From the NCBI GenBank assembly GCA_002070095.1, contig MWCR01000001.1:62001-126000 (forward strand): a stretch of 64,000 bases of DNA, written 5' to 3'. A program made the translations under genes and the position numbers. The stretch is from Parcubacteria group bacterium ADurb.Bin192 (GTDB taxonomy: Bacteria > Patescibacteriota > Patescibacteriia > 2-12-FULL-60-25). Shown here piece after piece: positions 1 through 11,023 of the stretch; position 1 is the stretch's first letter; every line of letters begins with the position of its first letter. Below the pieces are notes generated by a model. It worked only from the letters and a program-made list of their open reading frames with translations. It was not told where the DNA came from and did not search any database.

Positions 1-189
1 GTCTTTTTGTTTGTTCACAAAAATTTGTTCCGGGCCAAATCACACTCATCCGGCCCAAGAACGTTTTGGTTTTGGTGGATACACCGACTCATGATGGAGT
101 GGCATCATAAGCCCCGCTCCAAACAGGCGAACATGACCGATGATTCTGATGGCGGTTCAAAATCATCACTCGCCGATTTGAGATATTAA
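1..189 (+). CDS. possible C-terminal end of a gene cut by the window edge
   Basis: The frame is open from the first base to a TAA at 187-189 and gives about 62 residues with a Trp/His-rich stretch and a polar tail. No domain is recognised. There is no convincing internal start, so if real it is the 3' end of a gene beginning outside the window. It may equally be chance open frame, because the following 300 bases are poor in coding signal. Confidence 0.2.
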   Translation, partial: VFLFVHKNLFRAKSHSSGPRTFWFWWIHRLMMEWHHKPRSKQANMTDDSDGGSKSSLADLRY

Positions 190-197
190 AAAGCTAC

Positions 198-350
198 ATG
201 CGATCCCATATAAATCACGTGCAGCTCCTCAATATTACCCAAGCATGGGCAGTAAATTGTTGGCCGTCACTAATTTTGGTGATCTGGCTTTTTATTTTGG
301 TTTTTATCCACAAACTAATGTTGCGGATGATGAAAGGTGCTCGCCTTTGA
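198..350 (+). CDS. possible small single-pass membrane peptide (50 aa)
   Basis: An ATG at 198 opens a 50-codon frame ending in TGA at 348-350. It contains one strongly hydrophobic stretch (around residues 20-36, rich in Leu, Ile, Val, Trp and Phe) followed by a basic tail, as in small membrane proteins. No ribosome-binding site and no homolog is recognised, so chance cannot be excluded. Bases 351-464 hold nothing recognisable and are AT-rich. Confidence 0.2.
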   Translation: MRSHINHVQLLNITQAWAVNCWPSLILVIWLFILVFIHKLMLRMMKGARL

Positions 351-466
351 TGGCTTATAACCAGTATAAGGCTATATATATATTAATAAAAACATTAAAT
401 AATTGTGGCTTAAGTTAGCTAAATAATAATCTTAAATAAACTAAATTAGACTGTTGATAACTTGTT

Positions 467-497
467 TAAAAAAATACCCGGCGCTTGCCGGATATTT
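467..497 (-). terminator. rho-independent terminator of the LytR_C gene
   Basis: Read on the minus strand, CCGGC and GCCGG pair around a short loop and are followed by TATTTTTTT. It lies just after the stop of the gene at 516-1343. Confidence 0.75.
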
Positions 498-515
498 TAT
501 GTGATCTATCGCTGT

Positions 516-1343
516 TTATTGATAATTGGCACCGATGATAATCAAAATATCCGACTTACCCGGCGCCTCCCCGGTCGGCAATTCAACTACTTCTGCCTGA
601 AGCAAGGACTGCAAAGAAGCTATCGTGGCCGATGAAGGATTGTCTGACGTCTTAATGATCATGGTTTTCGAGTATTCCTTGCCGACCGCGTCTCCGATAC
701 CATAGACCGTGTAGCCCTTGGCCTTTAGTGATTCCGAAGCAGATCTGGCCAAACCTGCGGTCTTGGTGCCGTTCCTGATTTCCAAGGATACCTTTTCTAC
801 CACTCCGTCAGTACTTGTTGAACTATTAACATCATTGACAGCCGGTGTACCCGTGGCCGTTCCGGCGGCAGGCTGTTCACCCACAATTGGCATTACTGAC
901 AATAATCTATCTTGTTTGACACTGTACAAAACAGCTTTATCAGACCAAACCAATAACCTGTCTCCATTCTCCACGTCTTTATAGAAGACCGGATTGCTGG
1001 TTTTCAGCATTTCCGAATCTTGAACCGTAGCAACCGTTGGTTCTTCTCCGGGTTTAACCGTAATCAATTGAGAAACACGGCTGATTAAAGCGGCGATATC
1101 GCTTTTTTCCATGGGCTTGCCGGCCTGTACCTGATCTTGTTGACCGGCCGCACCGCGTCCGGCGTCAGCTTGTTGCGAATTACGCTGTTTTACCTTGTTG
1201 CCTATCATCAAAGCTCCGGCCGTAACAACCACTACTATGATAATCAGAACGAAAAACGCTGTTCTTGAACCTGCTGTCTTGGGCGCATCCTCGATTATCT
1301 TTTCAGGTTCAACTTTGGTTGGAGACTTTCTTTTTTTGATCAT
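516..1343 (-). CDS. LytR C-terminal-domain (LytR_C) membrane protein
   Basis: 275 aa. A Lys/Pro-rich cytoplasmic N-terminus (residues 1-27) precedes one membrane segment (about 28-48). A Gln/Ala-rich linker and a beta-rich middle part follow. The last about 90 residues match the LytR_C pattern: VSLEIRNGTKTAGLA, then a glycine-containing turn (KAKGYTVYGIGDA), and a terminal hydrophobic strand (DILIIIGANY). In this family LytR_C often accompanies LytR-CpsA-Psr transferases that attach polymers to peptidoglycan; no LCP catalytic domain is present, so an accessory extracellular role is inferred. The ATG follows an A/T-rich leader without a Shine-Dalgarno site, and a TATAAT-like box lies about 30 nt upstream. 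It is monocistronic and ends in a hairpin terminator. Confidence 0.75.
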   Translation of the reverse strand: MIKKRKSPTKVEPEKIIEDAPKTAGSRTAFFVLIIIVVVVTAGALMIGNKVKQRNSQQADAGRGAAGQQDQVQAGKPMEKSDIAALISRVSQLITVKPGEEPTVATVQDSEMLKTSNPVFYKDVENGDRLLVWSDKAVLYSVKQDRLLSVMPIVGEQPAAGTATGTPAVNDVNSSTSTDGVVEKVSLEIRNGTKTAGLARSASESLKAKGYTVYGIGDAVGKEYSKTMIIKTSDNPSSATIASLQSLLQAEVVELPTGEAPGKSDILIIIGANYQ

Positions 1344-1772
1344 AAAATTTTAGACTTAAGTAATTGATGTCATTATAGCACAAAATAAAATTTTTTTGTG
1401 TATAAATATTTATCAAGAACGCAAATCATCGGGTGAGAGTGTTTTTGACTTCTTTATTCTAAAAAATGACTTAACTAAAACGATTCACCCGACCTTCAAA
1501 AAGACTATGTCCTCAAAATTAAAATTACATCTCTTTGCTTAATCCGCCGCTCGATCTCCATGACGATTAACCGCCAGACCTCGGATCAAGAATACAAAAT
1601 CGACCTGCAAGAATCTCCGGACACAGGGCAGACCTTTGACCGGCCAAGCCCGATCAAGACAGCAACCCTTAGACTCTTTCACCGGGTACATACTTGAGAG
1701 ATTGCTCTCGAAAGGTGAACTTCCTCAGGCGTCTTATCAGTCAACCACCCCTCCTCAAGTAACGGAAAATAA

Positions 1773-1806
1773 AAGACGGCCCCCATCGGGCCGTCTTAAT
1801 TTTGAT
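1773..1806 (+). terminator. strong hairpin, probable terminator
   Basis: AAGACGGCCC and GGGCCGTCTT form a perfect 10-bp stem with a short loop, followed on the plus strand by AATTTTGATTTATTT. It would end a plus-strand transcript from the preceding non-coding 300 bases, so it is indirect evidence for an RNA there. Confidence 0.6.
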
Positions 1807-1870
1807 TTATTTAAATATTTATTTTGATTTCCCACCACAATCAATATTATATAGGAATAATAATATTTTA

Positions 1871-1998
1871 TTTTTTGGCTAAAATAAGCTTTTTATTTAA
1901 CAAGTACGCATGTTGATAAAATGTTAATTGTAAAATAAAGAGTTTACTCGCCTTCTATACCATCTACAACTTATACACAATATATTTTAGCCAAAAAA
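1871..1998. repeat. 16-bp perfect inverted repeat flanking 96 bp
   Basis: TTTTTTGGCTAAAATA at 1871-1886 recurs as its exact reverse complement at 1983-1998. The enclosed 96 bases are AT-rich and contain TTATACACA, one mismatch from a DnaA box. No transposase or target duplication is apparent. Confidence 0.7.
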
Positions 1999-2858
1999 GA
2001 CGACTCCTCGCTCAACAAATAATCATAATCTTTTCTTACTAATCGACCCAATCATGGTCCTTGATAACCCAACCAACCAATCCATCAACCGGCTTATCGT
2101 CAAACTAAACCGACGGCTCTTTAATCAGATGACCATGACCTTAACAAGTAACAAATGTCATCCAAGACATGTTTGTCACTGCCCTGACAGATTGTAAATA
2201 AGATATTTAATTTAATGAAATGAGACGGCCTGACATCGAGTAGTTTAGAGAACAAAAAAACCAAAAGCCGTCAGCCCGGTTATCCGACTTGAAGCGTCAC
2301 CTTGGCCGAGCGTGTATTTATCGACTAAACAGATTATGTCAAAGACCTGACAATCCAAATAGCGGGACCTTATCAATAATATATAGATGAAAATTGCTTT
2401 AAAGTTTTCGATCCTAAAACTCCTTTCTCTGATTGTTATCCCGCCATTTCATAATCCTGCGTGATGATCAAATCGAGACATATAATCAGCACTTAAAATT
2501 TCTTGATTTAAATTTTAGTCTCGGCAACCCGGAGAAAGACATCAAATCCCCTAGACCGACACGTGAAGGTTTGGCTGGTTGATAAACCCGTGCCAACTCA
2601 TAGAACGACTGACTACGCACCCGGACCAACCGAACCTCCATTAACCAAATAACATATCCTAACCGACGATCGTTATCAGCCACCTGCTCTCAAATATGAG
2701 ACGGTCAGTAAATTTGGACATGACGCAAGGGTAAGCAAACGTACGAAGGCGACACTCAACCGTCCGCGTCTTTAATTATGACCAAAATACAGAAACCTGA
2801 TGAGAGATCGCCTGGCAATCATCAGCCGGGCTATCAGAGCAATATGTCACACGGATAC

Positions 2859-2882
2859 AAAAAACCCGGTCATCTGACCGGG
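2859..2882 (-). terminator. rho-independent terminator with no known gene
   Basis: On the minus strand CCCGGTC, loop AGAT, GACCGGG is followed directly by TTTTTT. A canonical terminator must belong to a minus-strand transcript starting between here and the gene at 3187; no clear protein lies in that interval. Confidence 0.75.
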
Positions 2883-3060
2883 CTGGTTCAACGTGGTTTT
2901 GACGTTGATTTGTGTTTGCTGCTTTCCGTTGGAAAGGAGGTGTGATTTTGATTTCGCCGTTTTTATTTTTAGTGGGTGGTGGGATGTAAGGTGCACCGGC
3001 GAATATCTTTCACTTGACCCGTAACCATTGTATCCAATATTTATACAAGCTAAAAATTAG
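2883..3060 (-). ncRNA. candidate small RNA carrying an anti-Shine-Dalgarno-like segment
   Basis: The minus-strand stretch ending in the 2859-2882 terminator contains ATCACACCTCCTTTCC (2930-2945), nearly identical to the 3' end of 16S rRNA. It is followed by a CTTTCC-AAC-GGAAAG hairpin. A 19-codon ATG frame also lies upstream within it. No RNA family is recognised. The call rests on the terminator plus the structured segment; the transcript start is a guess. Confidence 0.3.
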
Positions 3061-3186
3061 CCCTACATAGAGCTAAAATTTAATGGTTACGCACCTGTGT
3101 ATAAAATGAGTATGATTTATGTTTTTTTTATATGCGACCAATAATACTCAAATATTTTTTATATTTCCGCTAAGCGGAAACTTATG

Positions 3187-3657
3187 TCAGCCATTCAAAT
3201 ACTGATCTTGATTTTGCAGGATAAGACCTATCTGCTTAACCGCGTCAGCCGGCAGTAAACGACCCGACTCCACCACTTCAAGCAGAGCGCCGGCTTCGAT
3301 CTCCTGCCCAACTGACGAGCCGGATAAGTATCTCAAATAATCACACAGCGCGTGATATTGTTTGGAGTCCAAAATGATGTCCTCCAACCTGTAAGAGTCC
3401 TTGTTCAGAGCTGACGACTTTTGAAACAGCTTAGCCAGATGATCGAGCAAAAATAAATCAAAGCCCTGCTCTGAAAAACGTTTGACTTCCGGGATGGTAA
3501 CCCTGCTAGCCTGCGGATCCAACATATCCGGATCATACTTAAGAGCATCCTGATAATCCGCCACCGGATCTGTTGTCACTCGTTTGACACCTTTCTGCAC
3601 CGGGGCCGGTTCGACGTTATATTTAAAAGATTTTTCCGGATTATTCTCATTTATCAT
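3187..3657 (-). CDS. hypothetical protein (156 aa)
   Basis: A soluble, mixed-charge protein without signal peptide or membrane segment. The first 60 residues are polar and probably unstructured. Residues 60-150 look helical, with LFLLDHLAKLFQKSS and a closing PADAVKQIGLILQNQ. No family is recognised. The ATG at 3657 has no Shine-Dalgarno sequence. It stands alone, separated by a terminator from the orphan pair upstream. Confidence 0.6.
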   Translation of the reverse strand: MINENNPEKSFKYNVEPAPVQKGVKRVTTDPVADYQDALKYDPDMLDPQASRVTIPEVKRFSEQGFDLFLLDHLAKLFQKSSALNKDSYRLEDIILDSKQYHALCDYLRYLSGSSVGQEIEAGALLEVVESGRLLPADAVKQIGLILQNQDQYLNG

Positions 3658-3700
3658 ATGTATATATGGTAGTCAGGCATCGCCGGATAGTCAAAGTAAT

Positions 3701-3730
3701 AAAAAAACCGCTCAACCTAGGGGTTGGCGG
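3701..3730 (-). terminator. terminator overlapping the stop codon of the 3717-4313 gene
   Basis: On the minus strand CCGCCAAC pairs with GTTGAGCGG (one bulge) and is followed by TTTTTTT. The TAG stop sits in the loop. Confidence 0.75.
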
Positions 3731-4313
3731 CCAGAGTCAGGCACCGAATACCGATATCGCACAGGCGTTCTCGCGCCTGATCAGCTTTTGCGCGCCGCAA
3801 GGACCAAGATCGTAACAATACCTCCAGAACATCGGGCGCATCCAACCTCTGCAGCTTGACCATCATGTCCATGACATCGGGCGCCTGCTCCTCAAAATGC
3901 AAGGACCAGGCGTGTTCCGTATTGCCGTAGGCGGACATGATGACTGGGTACTTGGAGTCGAACAGATAGACTTCGTCCCGGTTCAAGGCCGTGAGCATGA
4001 ACCGAATGGCCCGAGGATATCTGTTCCAGTCGGCCAAATCTTGGCTCACCAGGCGGACCGGAGAAGCCGCATACATGATGTTCTTACGCAAATCCGCCTG
4101 CTTGGCCATGGCCAGCTTCATCTCCTGTCCCAGCATGGCGTCTGAAACCAACAGCAGATCCCAAGCCTGACAATCGGGCACGTCGGTCTTTTGCTGACCG
4201 CGAATCCAGTCATGCACAGCTTGTTTTTCGGATTGAGCCAGCGGCATAATCCGGGTGGAGCCGGCCATGACCGACATGCCGTGTCTTTTTTGATAAAGCT
4301 CCTGGATGGTCAT
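3717..4313 (-). CDS. orphan protein (198 aa), second gene of a coupled pair
   Basis: The chosen ATG at 4311-4313 overlaps the TGA of the preceding gene (ATGA), a translational-coupling arrangement; the frame also stays open further upstream, but that would lie on top of the neighbour. The protein starts MTIQELYQKRHGMSVM, is soluble and Met/Asp/Leu-rich, and shows no signal, membrane segment or known motif. Base composition is richer in G+C than neighbouring conserved genes. It ends in its own terminator. The function is unknown; close coupling suggests it works with the product of 4310-5047. Confidence 0.65.
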   Translation of the reverse strand: MTIQELYQKRHGMSVMAGSTRIMPLAQSEKQAVHDWIRGQQKTDVPDCQAWDLLLVSDAMLGQEMKLAMAKQADLRKNIMYAASPVRLVSQDLADWNRYPRAIRFMLTALNRDEVYLFDSKYPVIMSAYGNTEHAWSLHFEEQAPDVMDMMVKLQRLDAPDVLEVLLRSWSLRRAKADQARERLCDIGIRCLTLAANP

Positions 4314-5047
4314 CTTTTCTCCTCTCTGGTGGAAACAGGGCGCGCAAAGGCGCTCATCAACCTTCGGCCGAGCCCCCGGGTATGCAAACAGACAAAAACC
4401 GGCATTTTTTTGCTCCAGGGGTGGTTCAAGAGGTAGTGTTCGAACAAGCGCTGTCTCTCGTCGCCCTGCAATACAGCCACACAAGGCTGACCGCGCCACA
4501 TGAAGTGAGCTCCCAAGGCCACAATCCAAAACTCCCTCTGAAGATCCGGATAGGCTCTGGAAAAGGCGTAGAGCTCCCAAGGCGTGGCCGGACGGTAGAC
4601 GTAGGGCTCTCGCAAGCTCTTCAACTCCTTAAGCACCTTAGCGGACGTGGTCTTGCGGTCGTAGTGCCACAGTCTCATGGTTCGCTCGCCGGCCGTCCTG
4701 TCCATGTGTTTACAAACGGCCTGATAGTGCCATTCGTGCGAACGGCTGAAAACACGCGAGACGCCGCCCGGAGTGAAATCCGCTTGCAAGTCCCTCAAAT
4801 CCAGAGAGACCCGGTAATCTACCGGCAGTCTGAAAAAGGGAAGCACCATGTCCTCGCTCTGAATCCTGGGAGCGATCAGATCCGTCATCTTTTCAAGTGT
4901 CTCCCGGTCTTCGATGGCTCTGCGCAAATCCTCCAAACTACCTCCCCGGCTAACGACCGAGACGGCCAGGGCACCGAAGAACCTGCCTGACAGATCCAAA
5001 GCGCTCATCACCTCATGGCTGATCGGCCTTCTGGCTGTATTTTCCAT
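4310..5047 (-). CDS. orphan protein (245 aa), first gene of a coupled pair
   Basis: A soluble protein with a basic, aromatic-rich middle (SHEWHYQAVCKHMDRT, then WHYDRKTTSAKVLKELKSL). No family is recognised. An AAAGGATGAG Shine-Dalgarno lies 2 nt from the ATG at 5047, and a consensus promoter at 5139-5167 gives a leader of about 85 nt. The downstream gene overlaps by 4 nt. The gene belongs to the G+C-richer, strong-SD orphan class scattered through the window. Confidence 0.65.
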   Translation of the reverse strand: MENTARRPISHEVMSALDLSGRFFGALAVSVVSRGGSLEDLRRAIEDRETLEKMTDLIAPRIQSEDMVLPFFRLPVDYRVSLDLRDLQADFTPGGVSRVFSRSHEWHYQAVCKHMDRTAGERTMRLWHYDRKTTSAKVLKELKSLREPYVYRPATPWELYAFSRAYPDLQREFWIVALGAHFMWRGQPCVAVLQGDERQRLFEHYLLNHPWSKKMPVFVCLHTRGLGRRLMSAFARPVSTREEKR

Positions 5048-5138
5048 AACTCATCCTTTCGGCCTTTGGCCATAAATCCGCGGGCGCGCTGTGCGCCAAA
5101 ACGCGTTGGTTATCAAAGTTCAACTCATCCGAGTGCAT

Positions 5139-5167
5139 AATTTAAGCCAAAAATAGCCGCCTGTCAA
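5139..5167 (-). promoter_or_regulatory. sigma70-type promoter for the 4310-5047/3717-4313 pair
   Basis: On the minus strand TTGACA (5162-5167), a 17-nt spacer and TAAATT (5139-5144). Confidence 0.65.
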
Positions 5168-5261
5168 CCCTGTTTAGGCTATTTTAACCTACAAATAACT
5201 CAATACAATATCAATAATTAAAACATGAATTTTGCATTTATTCTCATTTATACCCTCATTA

Positions 5262-5290
5262 TTGACAATTGACCCGAACCCGGGTAATCA
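5262..5290 (+). promoter_or_regulatory. sigma70-type promoter for the 125-aa orphan
   Basis: TTGACA at 5262-5267, a 17-nt spacer, and TAATCA at 5285-5290. An ACGGAGG ribosome-binding site follows, then ATG at 5312. Confidence 0.55.
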
Positions 5291-5311
5291 TTACTCACAC
5301 GGAGGCCAACC

Positions 5312-5689
5312 ATGCTCACAGATCTCGGAGAAAATCTCCTGCTGGCGATCAAAAAGATTCAGCAACGCGAAGAAACCAAGCTGGAGCAAGAAGCCGAAGC
5401 CTGGGCCAAAAAACGCCTTGCTGAAATCATGCAAGAACTCAAGCACGAGAATTCCATGGGCAAGGAAGTCTACCTCCTGCCGGCAAATGGACATGATATT
5501 TCCGCCATCAACAAAAGACGCCTTCAAGCCTTTTGGCGATTGCTGGGAGTCGACATGGAAAAAGCTGATAGATATGGAGCAAGAGCTTCTCAATCCAAGC
5601 GCACGGATCATACCTGGGAGCTTGGCATCAGCCTTCCCGCTCTTCAAAATCTGCTCCTCTCCTCCAAACGCAAGGAGGAAGACTCATAG
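5312..5689 (+). CDS. orphan helical protein (125 aa)
   Basis: A highly charged protein. Residues 5-50 form a probable amphipathic helix or coiled coil (ENLLLAIKKIQQREETKLEQ). The C-terminal half contains RRLQAFWRLLGVD and ends in a Lys/Glu-rich tail. No domain is recognised. The start is supported by CGGAGG located 6 nt before the ATG and by the promoter at 5262-5290. A perfect hairpin terminator overlaps the stop codon, so it is a compact single-gene unit. Confidence 0.7.
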   Translation: MLTDLGENLLLAIKKIQQREETKLEQEAEAWAKKRLAEIMQELKHENSMGKEVYLLPANGHDISAINKRRLQAFWRLLGVDMEKADRYGARASQSKRTDHTWELGISLPALQNLLLSSKRKEEDS

Positions 5690-5707
5690 TGCCCTAGGCA
5701 CTTTTTT
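5688..5707 (+). terminator. terminator of the 125-aa orphan
   Basis: AGTGCC-CTA-GGCACT followed by TTTTT; the stem starts at the TAG stop codon. Confidence 0.85.
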
Positions 5708-5709
5708 AT

Positions 5710-6513
5710 TTAGTCCGGCGACGGGCTGTCCTTCGAAGAACTGCCCCCCATCAACCTTTCCAGAGTGGCGACATATTCCTTAATCTCCGGCCCAAACTTA
5801 TAAGTCGTAAATTTATTTTCCATAAACCAAACGAACCAGCCAATTTTGCGCAAAGCTTCGACAATGCGCGCTTTATGAAAAGTTTGCTTATCAACGCCCA
5901 ACAATGACAAGATGCTCCGGCTGATGGTTTTTTGCCCCAAAAAGAAATGGGCGTGATCCAGGATGGACGGACCATAAAACGCCATTTCAAAATCTATAAT
6001 CCAATATTTTCCCTTATTACCCATGAGCTGGGCACGGACCCAATCGCCATGCACCACGGAAGTCTGAAGCCGAAAAACGTCTTCGAGCCCCTTCACCTCC
6101 GTCTTCAACAATTTACGTAACTTCGTTGGCAATAACGTATTTATCTTAGAAAACTCATGCTTTAGGGCGGAAAAATCATATACAGGAAAAAGCTTGCTTT
6201 TAACTTTCGTGGTTTGAGCATGAAAAGCACCTAGCGTTTTGATATATGTTTCGTCTGATATACGCTGGTTATCACTTTGAATGAAATCCATCAAAAAAAA
6301 CTTCCTGCCCTTAATGGTTTGAATTCTATGGATTCTCGGAATAAACGGCTCCTGGCAGTGTTTAGCTAGATAATCCTGACGTTTGATCTGCGCGTCCCAA
6401 ATCTTGGGCACTGATTTTAAAATGTACTTTTTACCGCGCCACTCGACGATCTCAACACGGGATAAGGGATAATCCTGGATGACTTTGATCGTTCTATATT
6501 TTTTTAGTGACAT
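5710..6513 (-). CDS. aminoglycoside-phosphotransferase-fold (APH/choline kinase-like) kinase
   Basis: 267 aa. The C-lobe carries the phosphotransferase signature: VVHGDWVRAQLM (catalytic HGD, then Gln where family members often have Asn) and, about 15 residues on, WIIDFEMAFYGPSILDHAHF (metal-binding D of IDFE). The N-lobe has a beta-rich RVEIVEWRGKKYILKSV with the probable ATP-binding Lys. It probably phosphorylates a small hydroxylated molecule; the substrate cannot be predicted. The last six codons and stop are identical over 18 bp to the 3' end of the 5S rRNA gene (see finding). No Shine-Dalgarno sequence precedes the ATG. Confidence 0.75.
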   Translation of the reverse strand: MSLKKYRTIKVIQDYPLSRVEIVEWRGKKYILKSVPKIWDAQIKRQDYLAKHCQEPFIPRIHRIQTIKGRKFFLMDFIQSDNQRISDETYIKTLGAFHAQTTKVKSKLFPVYDFSALKHEFSKINTLLPTKLRKLLKTEVKGLEDVFRLQTSVVHGDWVRAQLMGNKGKYWIIDFEMAFYGPSILDHAHFFLGQKTISRSILSLLGVDKQTFHKARIVEALRKIGWFVWFMENKFTTYKFGPEIKEYVATLERLMGGSSSKDSPSPD

Positions 6514-6540
6514 ACTTTTGACTAGCTTATCACGATATAC

Positions 6541-6568
6541 AAAAAACCTCGATTTCTCGAGGTTTTTT
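6541..6568 (-). terminator. bidirectional terminator after the 5S rRNA gene
   Basis: AAAAAACCTCGA-TTTC-TCGAGGTTTTTT is a perfect stem with a T-run on both strands. On the minus strand it ends the 23S-5S transcript. Confidence 0.9.
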
Positions 6569-6574
6569 GCTTAG

Positions 6575-6693
6575 TCCGGCGACGGGCTACTCTTCCAGGA
6601 CCGGGTTGGGTCCAAGTACCATCGCTGCTGAAGGGCTTAACTGCTGTGTTCGGGATGGGAACAGGTGTGACCCCTTCGCTTGAGCCACCGGTC
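6575..6693 (-). rRNA. rrf: 5S ribosomal RNA
   Basis: The minus strand carries the conserved 5S core (CCCATCCCGAACACAGCAGT, then GATGGTACTTGGACC). The ends close as CCGGTGGC with GTCGCCGG (one G·T). Length is about 118 nt. It follows 23S by a 195-bp repeat-containing spacer and is followed by a terminator. Confidence 0.93.
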
Positions 6694-6732
6694 CCCTTCG
6701 CCCAACTACGTTGCGCTTCGGGGACCGTGGGC

Positions 6733-6888
6733 CCATGCTACATGTTATATGTTACATGCTACATGTTAATGATCGAAGATCGTACGTACAAGGCATAACC
6801 ATGAAACATATAGCATGTATCATGTAGCGATAATATTCGTAATCCATCCATTCATGTTGCGTGCTATATGTTACATGCTACATGAAAA
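6733..6888. repeat. CATG/ACATG-type degenerate repeats in the 23S-5S spacer
   Basis: Degenerate copies of ATGTTACATGCTACATG occur in direct orientation (6735-6768 and 6856-6884) and inverted orientation (around 6803-6829). The same family recurs at 10345-10400 and 58260-58285. They are much less regular than CRISPR repeats. Confidence 0.7.
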
Positions 6889-9941
<3,053 letters not shown>

Positions 9942-10442
9942 CTCCAACTGTTTAAGTTAGCTTGGATGGCAAATTTATTCGCTTACAATTTATAATTTAT
10001 TCGCTTACAATTTATTGCTTATGGATATCATCAAATCGTTGACGATATTCTTATGCCTTGTACGTATGATCTTCTATCACCTCTGCGGCTAATCATTGCA
10101 GAGGATGATACAAATTGTCGAAGTGCCGGACCGCTTCTGAAAACTTGCGAGGCGGACACGGGTCGATTTAGCATCGAGCTTAGCTCGATTAACCATCCTG
10201 TGGCCGTCTCAACTTATGATTTAAAAAACTTGGCGCGGGCCAAGCTATATGATCTCCTTCGGAGATTCCTTTAGGCTTAGCCTTGGGTCAACTTAAGGTT
10301 GACGTTTTGCGATTTGCTCATTAGTTGGATTCTCCATTGCTCCATCTCATATATCATGTAGCATGTATCATGTAGCAATTGTTTCGTGCTGTATGCTATA
10401 TGCTTTGTGAATATGGCGGAGTTGGTTTTTTGACGTGCCCGT
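9942..10442 (-). other. rRNA leader, no tRNA or 16S
   Basis: About 500 bases between the rRNA promoter and 23S. It includes a tandem duplication of TTTATTCGCTTACAATTTA (9967-10014), GC-rich hairpins (for example CTCCTTCGGAG near 10252-10265) and CATG-type repeats (10345-10400). No tRNA fold and no reading frame with gene features was found. Confidence 0.6.
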
Positions 10443-10471
10443 ATAATAATGTAAGTTAAGAGCTCTGTCAA
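10443..10471 (-). promoter_or_regulatory. consensus promoter of the 23S-5S operon, overlapping the rlmH promoter
   Basis: On the minus strand TTGACA (10466-10471), a 17-nt spacer and TATTAT (10443-10448). On the plus strand the same bases contain TATAAT (10442-10447), about 45 nt before the rlmH start. The two promoters therefore compete for the same DNA. Confidence 0.75.
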
Positions 10472-10494
10472 GAGCTGAATTTAAGCCAAAAATC

Positions 10495-10971
10495 ATGAAA
10501 ACCCACATACACATAAGAAGTATCGGCAAGCCTCAAGAAACCTGGATGCAGGACGCGGCCGCCATGTATCTAACAAGATGCCGAACCATGGGTAAATTCG
10601 AGATGCTGGAATTATCCGAAGGCAACCAGGGTTCGGCCAAGCCTGATATTGCCAGGACCAAACAAACCGAGGCTGAAGAGTTATTAAAAAACCTGCCAAA
10701 AAACAATTACGTCATCGCCCTGGATGAAAATGGGCAACAGCTGACTTCGCCCGCCTTAGCCGGGTTACTGGAGAAAGAGGCTTCTCTTGGTAAAACCCTG
10801 ACCTTTCAAATAGGCGGTTCTTGGGGGTTGGACGAAAGCCTGATCCAAAAAGCCGACCTGGTTTTATCTTTAGGTAAAATGACCTTCCCGCACGCCATCG
10901 CCAAAATATTATTACTGGAACAATTATACCGCGCGCATACCATTATCGCGGGCAAAGAATATCATAAATAA
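10495..10971 (+). CDS. rlmH: 23S rRNA pseudouridine-1915 N3-methyltransferase RlmH
   Basis: 158 aa, the usual length. SPOUT-class features are intact: ALDENGQQLTS in the middle, the SAM-knot glycine motif QIGGSWGLDE, LSLGKMTFPHAIAKILLLEQ, and the terminal GKEYHK essential in this family. Family members methylate pseudouridine 1915 in helix 69 of 23S rRNA on assembled 70S ribosomes, using S-adenosylmethionine. It lies directly upstream of and divergent from the 23S gene, sharing promoter DNA. The ATG has no Shine-Dalgarno sequence. Confidence 0.95.
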   Translation: MKTHIHIRSIGKPQETWMQDAAAMYLTRCRTMGKFEMLELSEGNQGSAKPDIARTKQTEAEELLKNLPKNNYVIALDENGQQLTSPALAGLLEKEASLGKTLTFQIGGSWGLDESLIQKADLVLSLGKMTFPHAIAKILLLEQLYRAHTIIAGKEYHK

Positions 10972-11020
10972 AAAAGACCGCGTCCGAGCCGCCTGTTCGC
11001 AGGCAGTGAACACGATCCGA
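10972..11020 (-). terminator. probable terminator of the CHAP/small membrane protein unit
   Basis: On the minus strand an imperfect GC-rich stem with a core GCCTG-CGAA-CAGGC ends in GGTCTTTTTT just after the 11024 stop codon. Confidence 0.5.
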
Positions 11021-11023
11021 GCT

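Larger units (their letters stand above)
1344..3186. other. 1.8-kb region without recognisable protein genes
   Basis: Stops are frequent in all six frames, and the short open frames show no ribosome-binding sites or familiar motifs. Signatures of tmRNA, RNase P RNA and SRP RNA were looked for by eye and not found. The region does contain structured elements, listed separately: two terminator-like hairpins (1773-1797 and 2859-2882), a 16-bp inverted repeat (1871-1998) and a strip resembling the 16S rRNA 3' end. It may hold non-coding RNAs or be decayed sequence. Confidence 0.6.

Noticed and set aside
1871-1998. Replication origin
   Set aside because: Only one near-DnaA box, and no dnaA, dnaN or rpmH nearby. 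Kept only as an inverted repeat.
1344-3186. tmRNA, RNase P RNA or SRP RNA
   Set aside because: Diagnostic sequence blocks of these RNAs were not found on either strand.
4382-4990. 202-codon plus-strand frame
   Set aside because: Antisense to the 4310-5047 gene, which has a promoter, SD and coupled partner.
6733-6888. CRISPR array
   Set aside because: Repeats are short, degenerate and irregularly spaced, in both orientations, and no cas gene is present.
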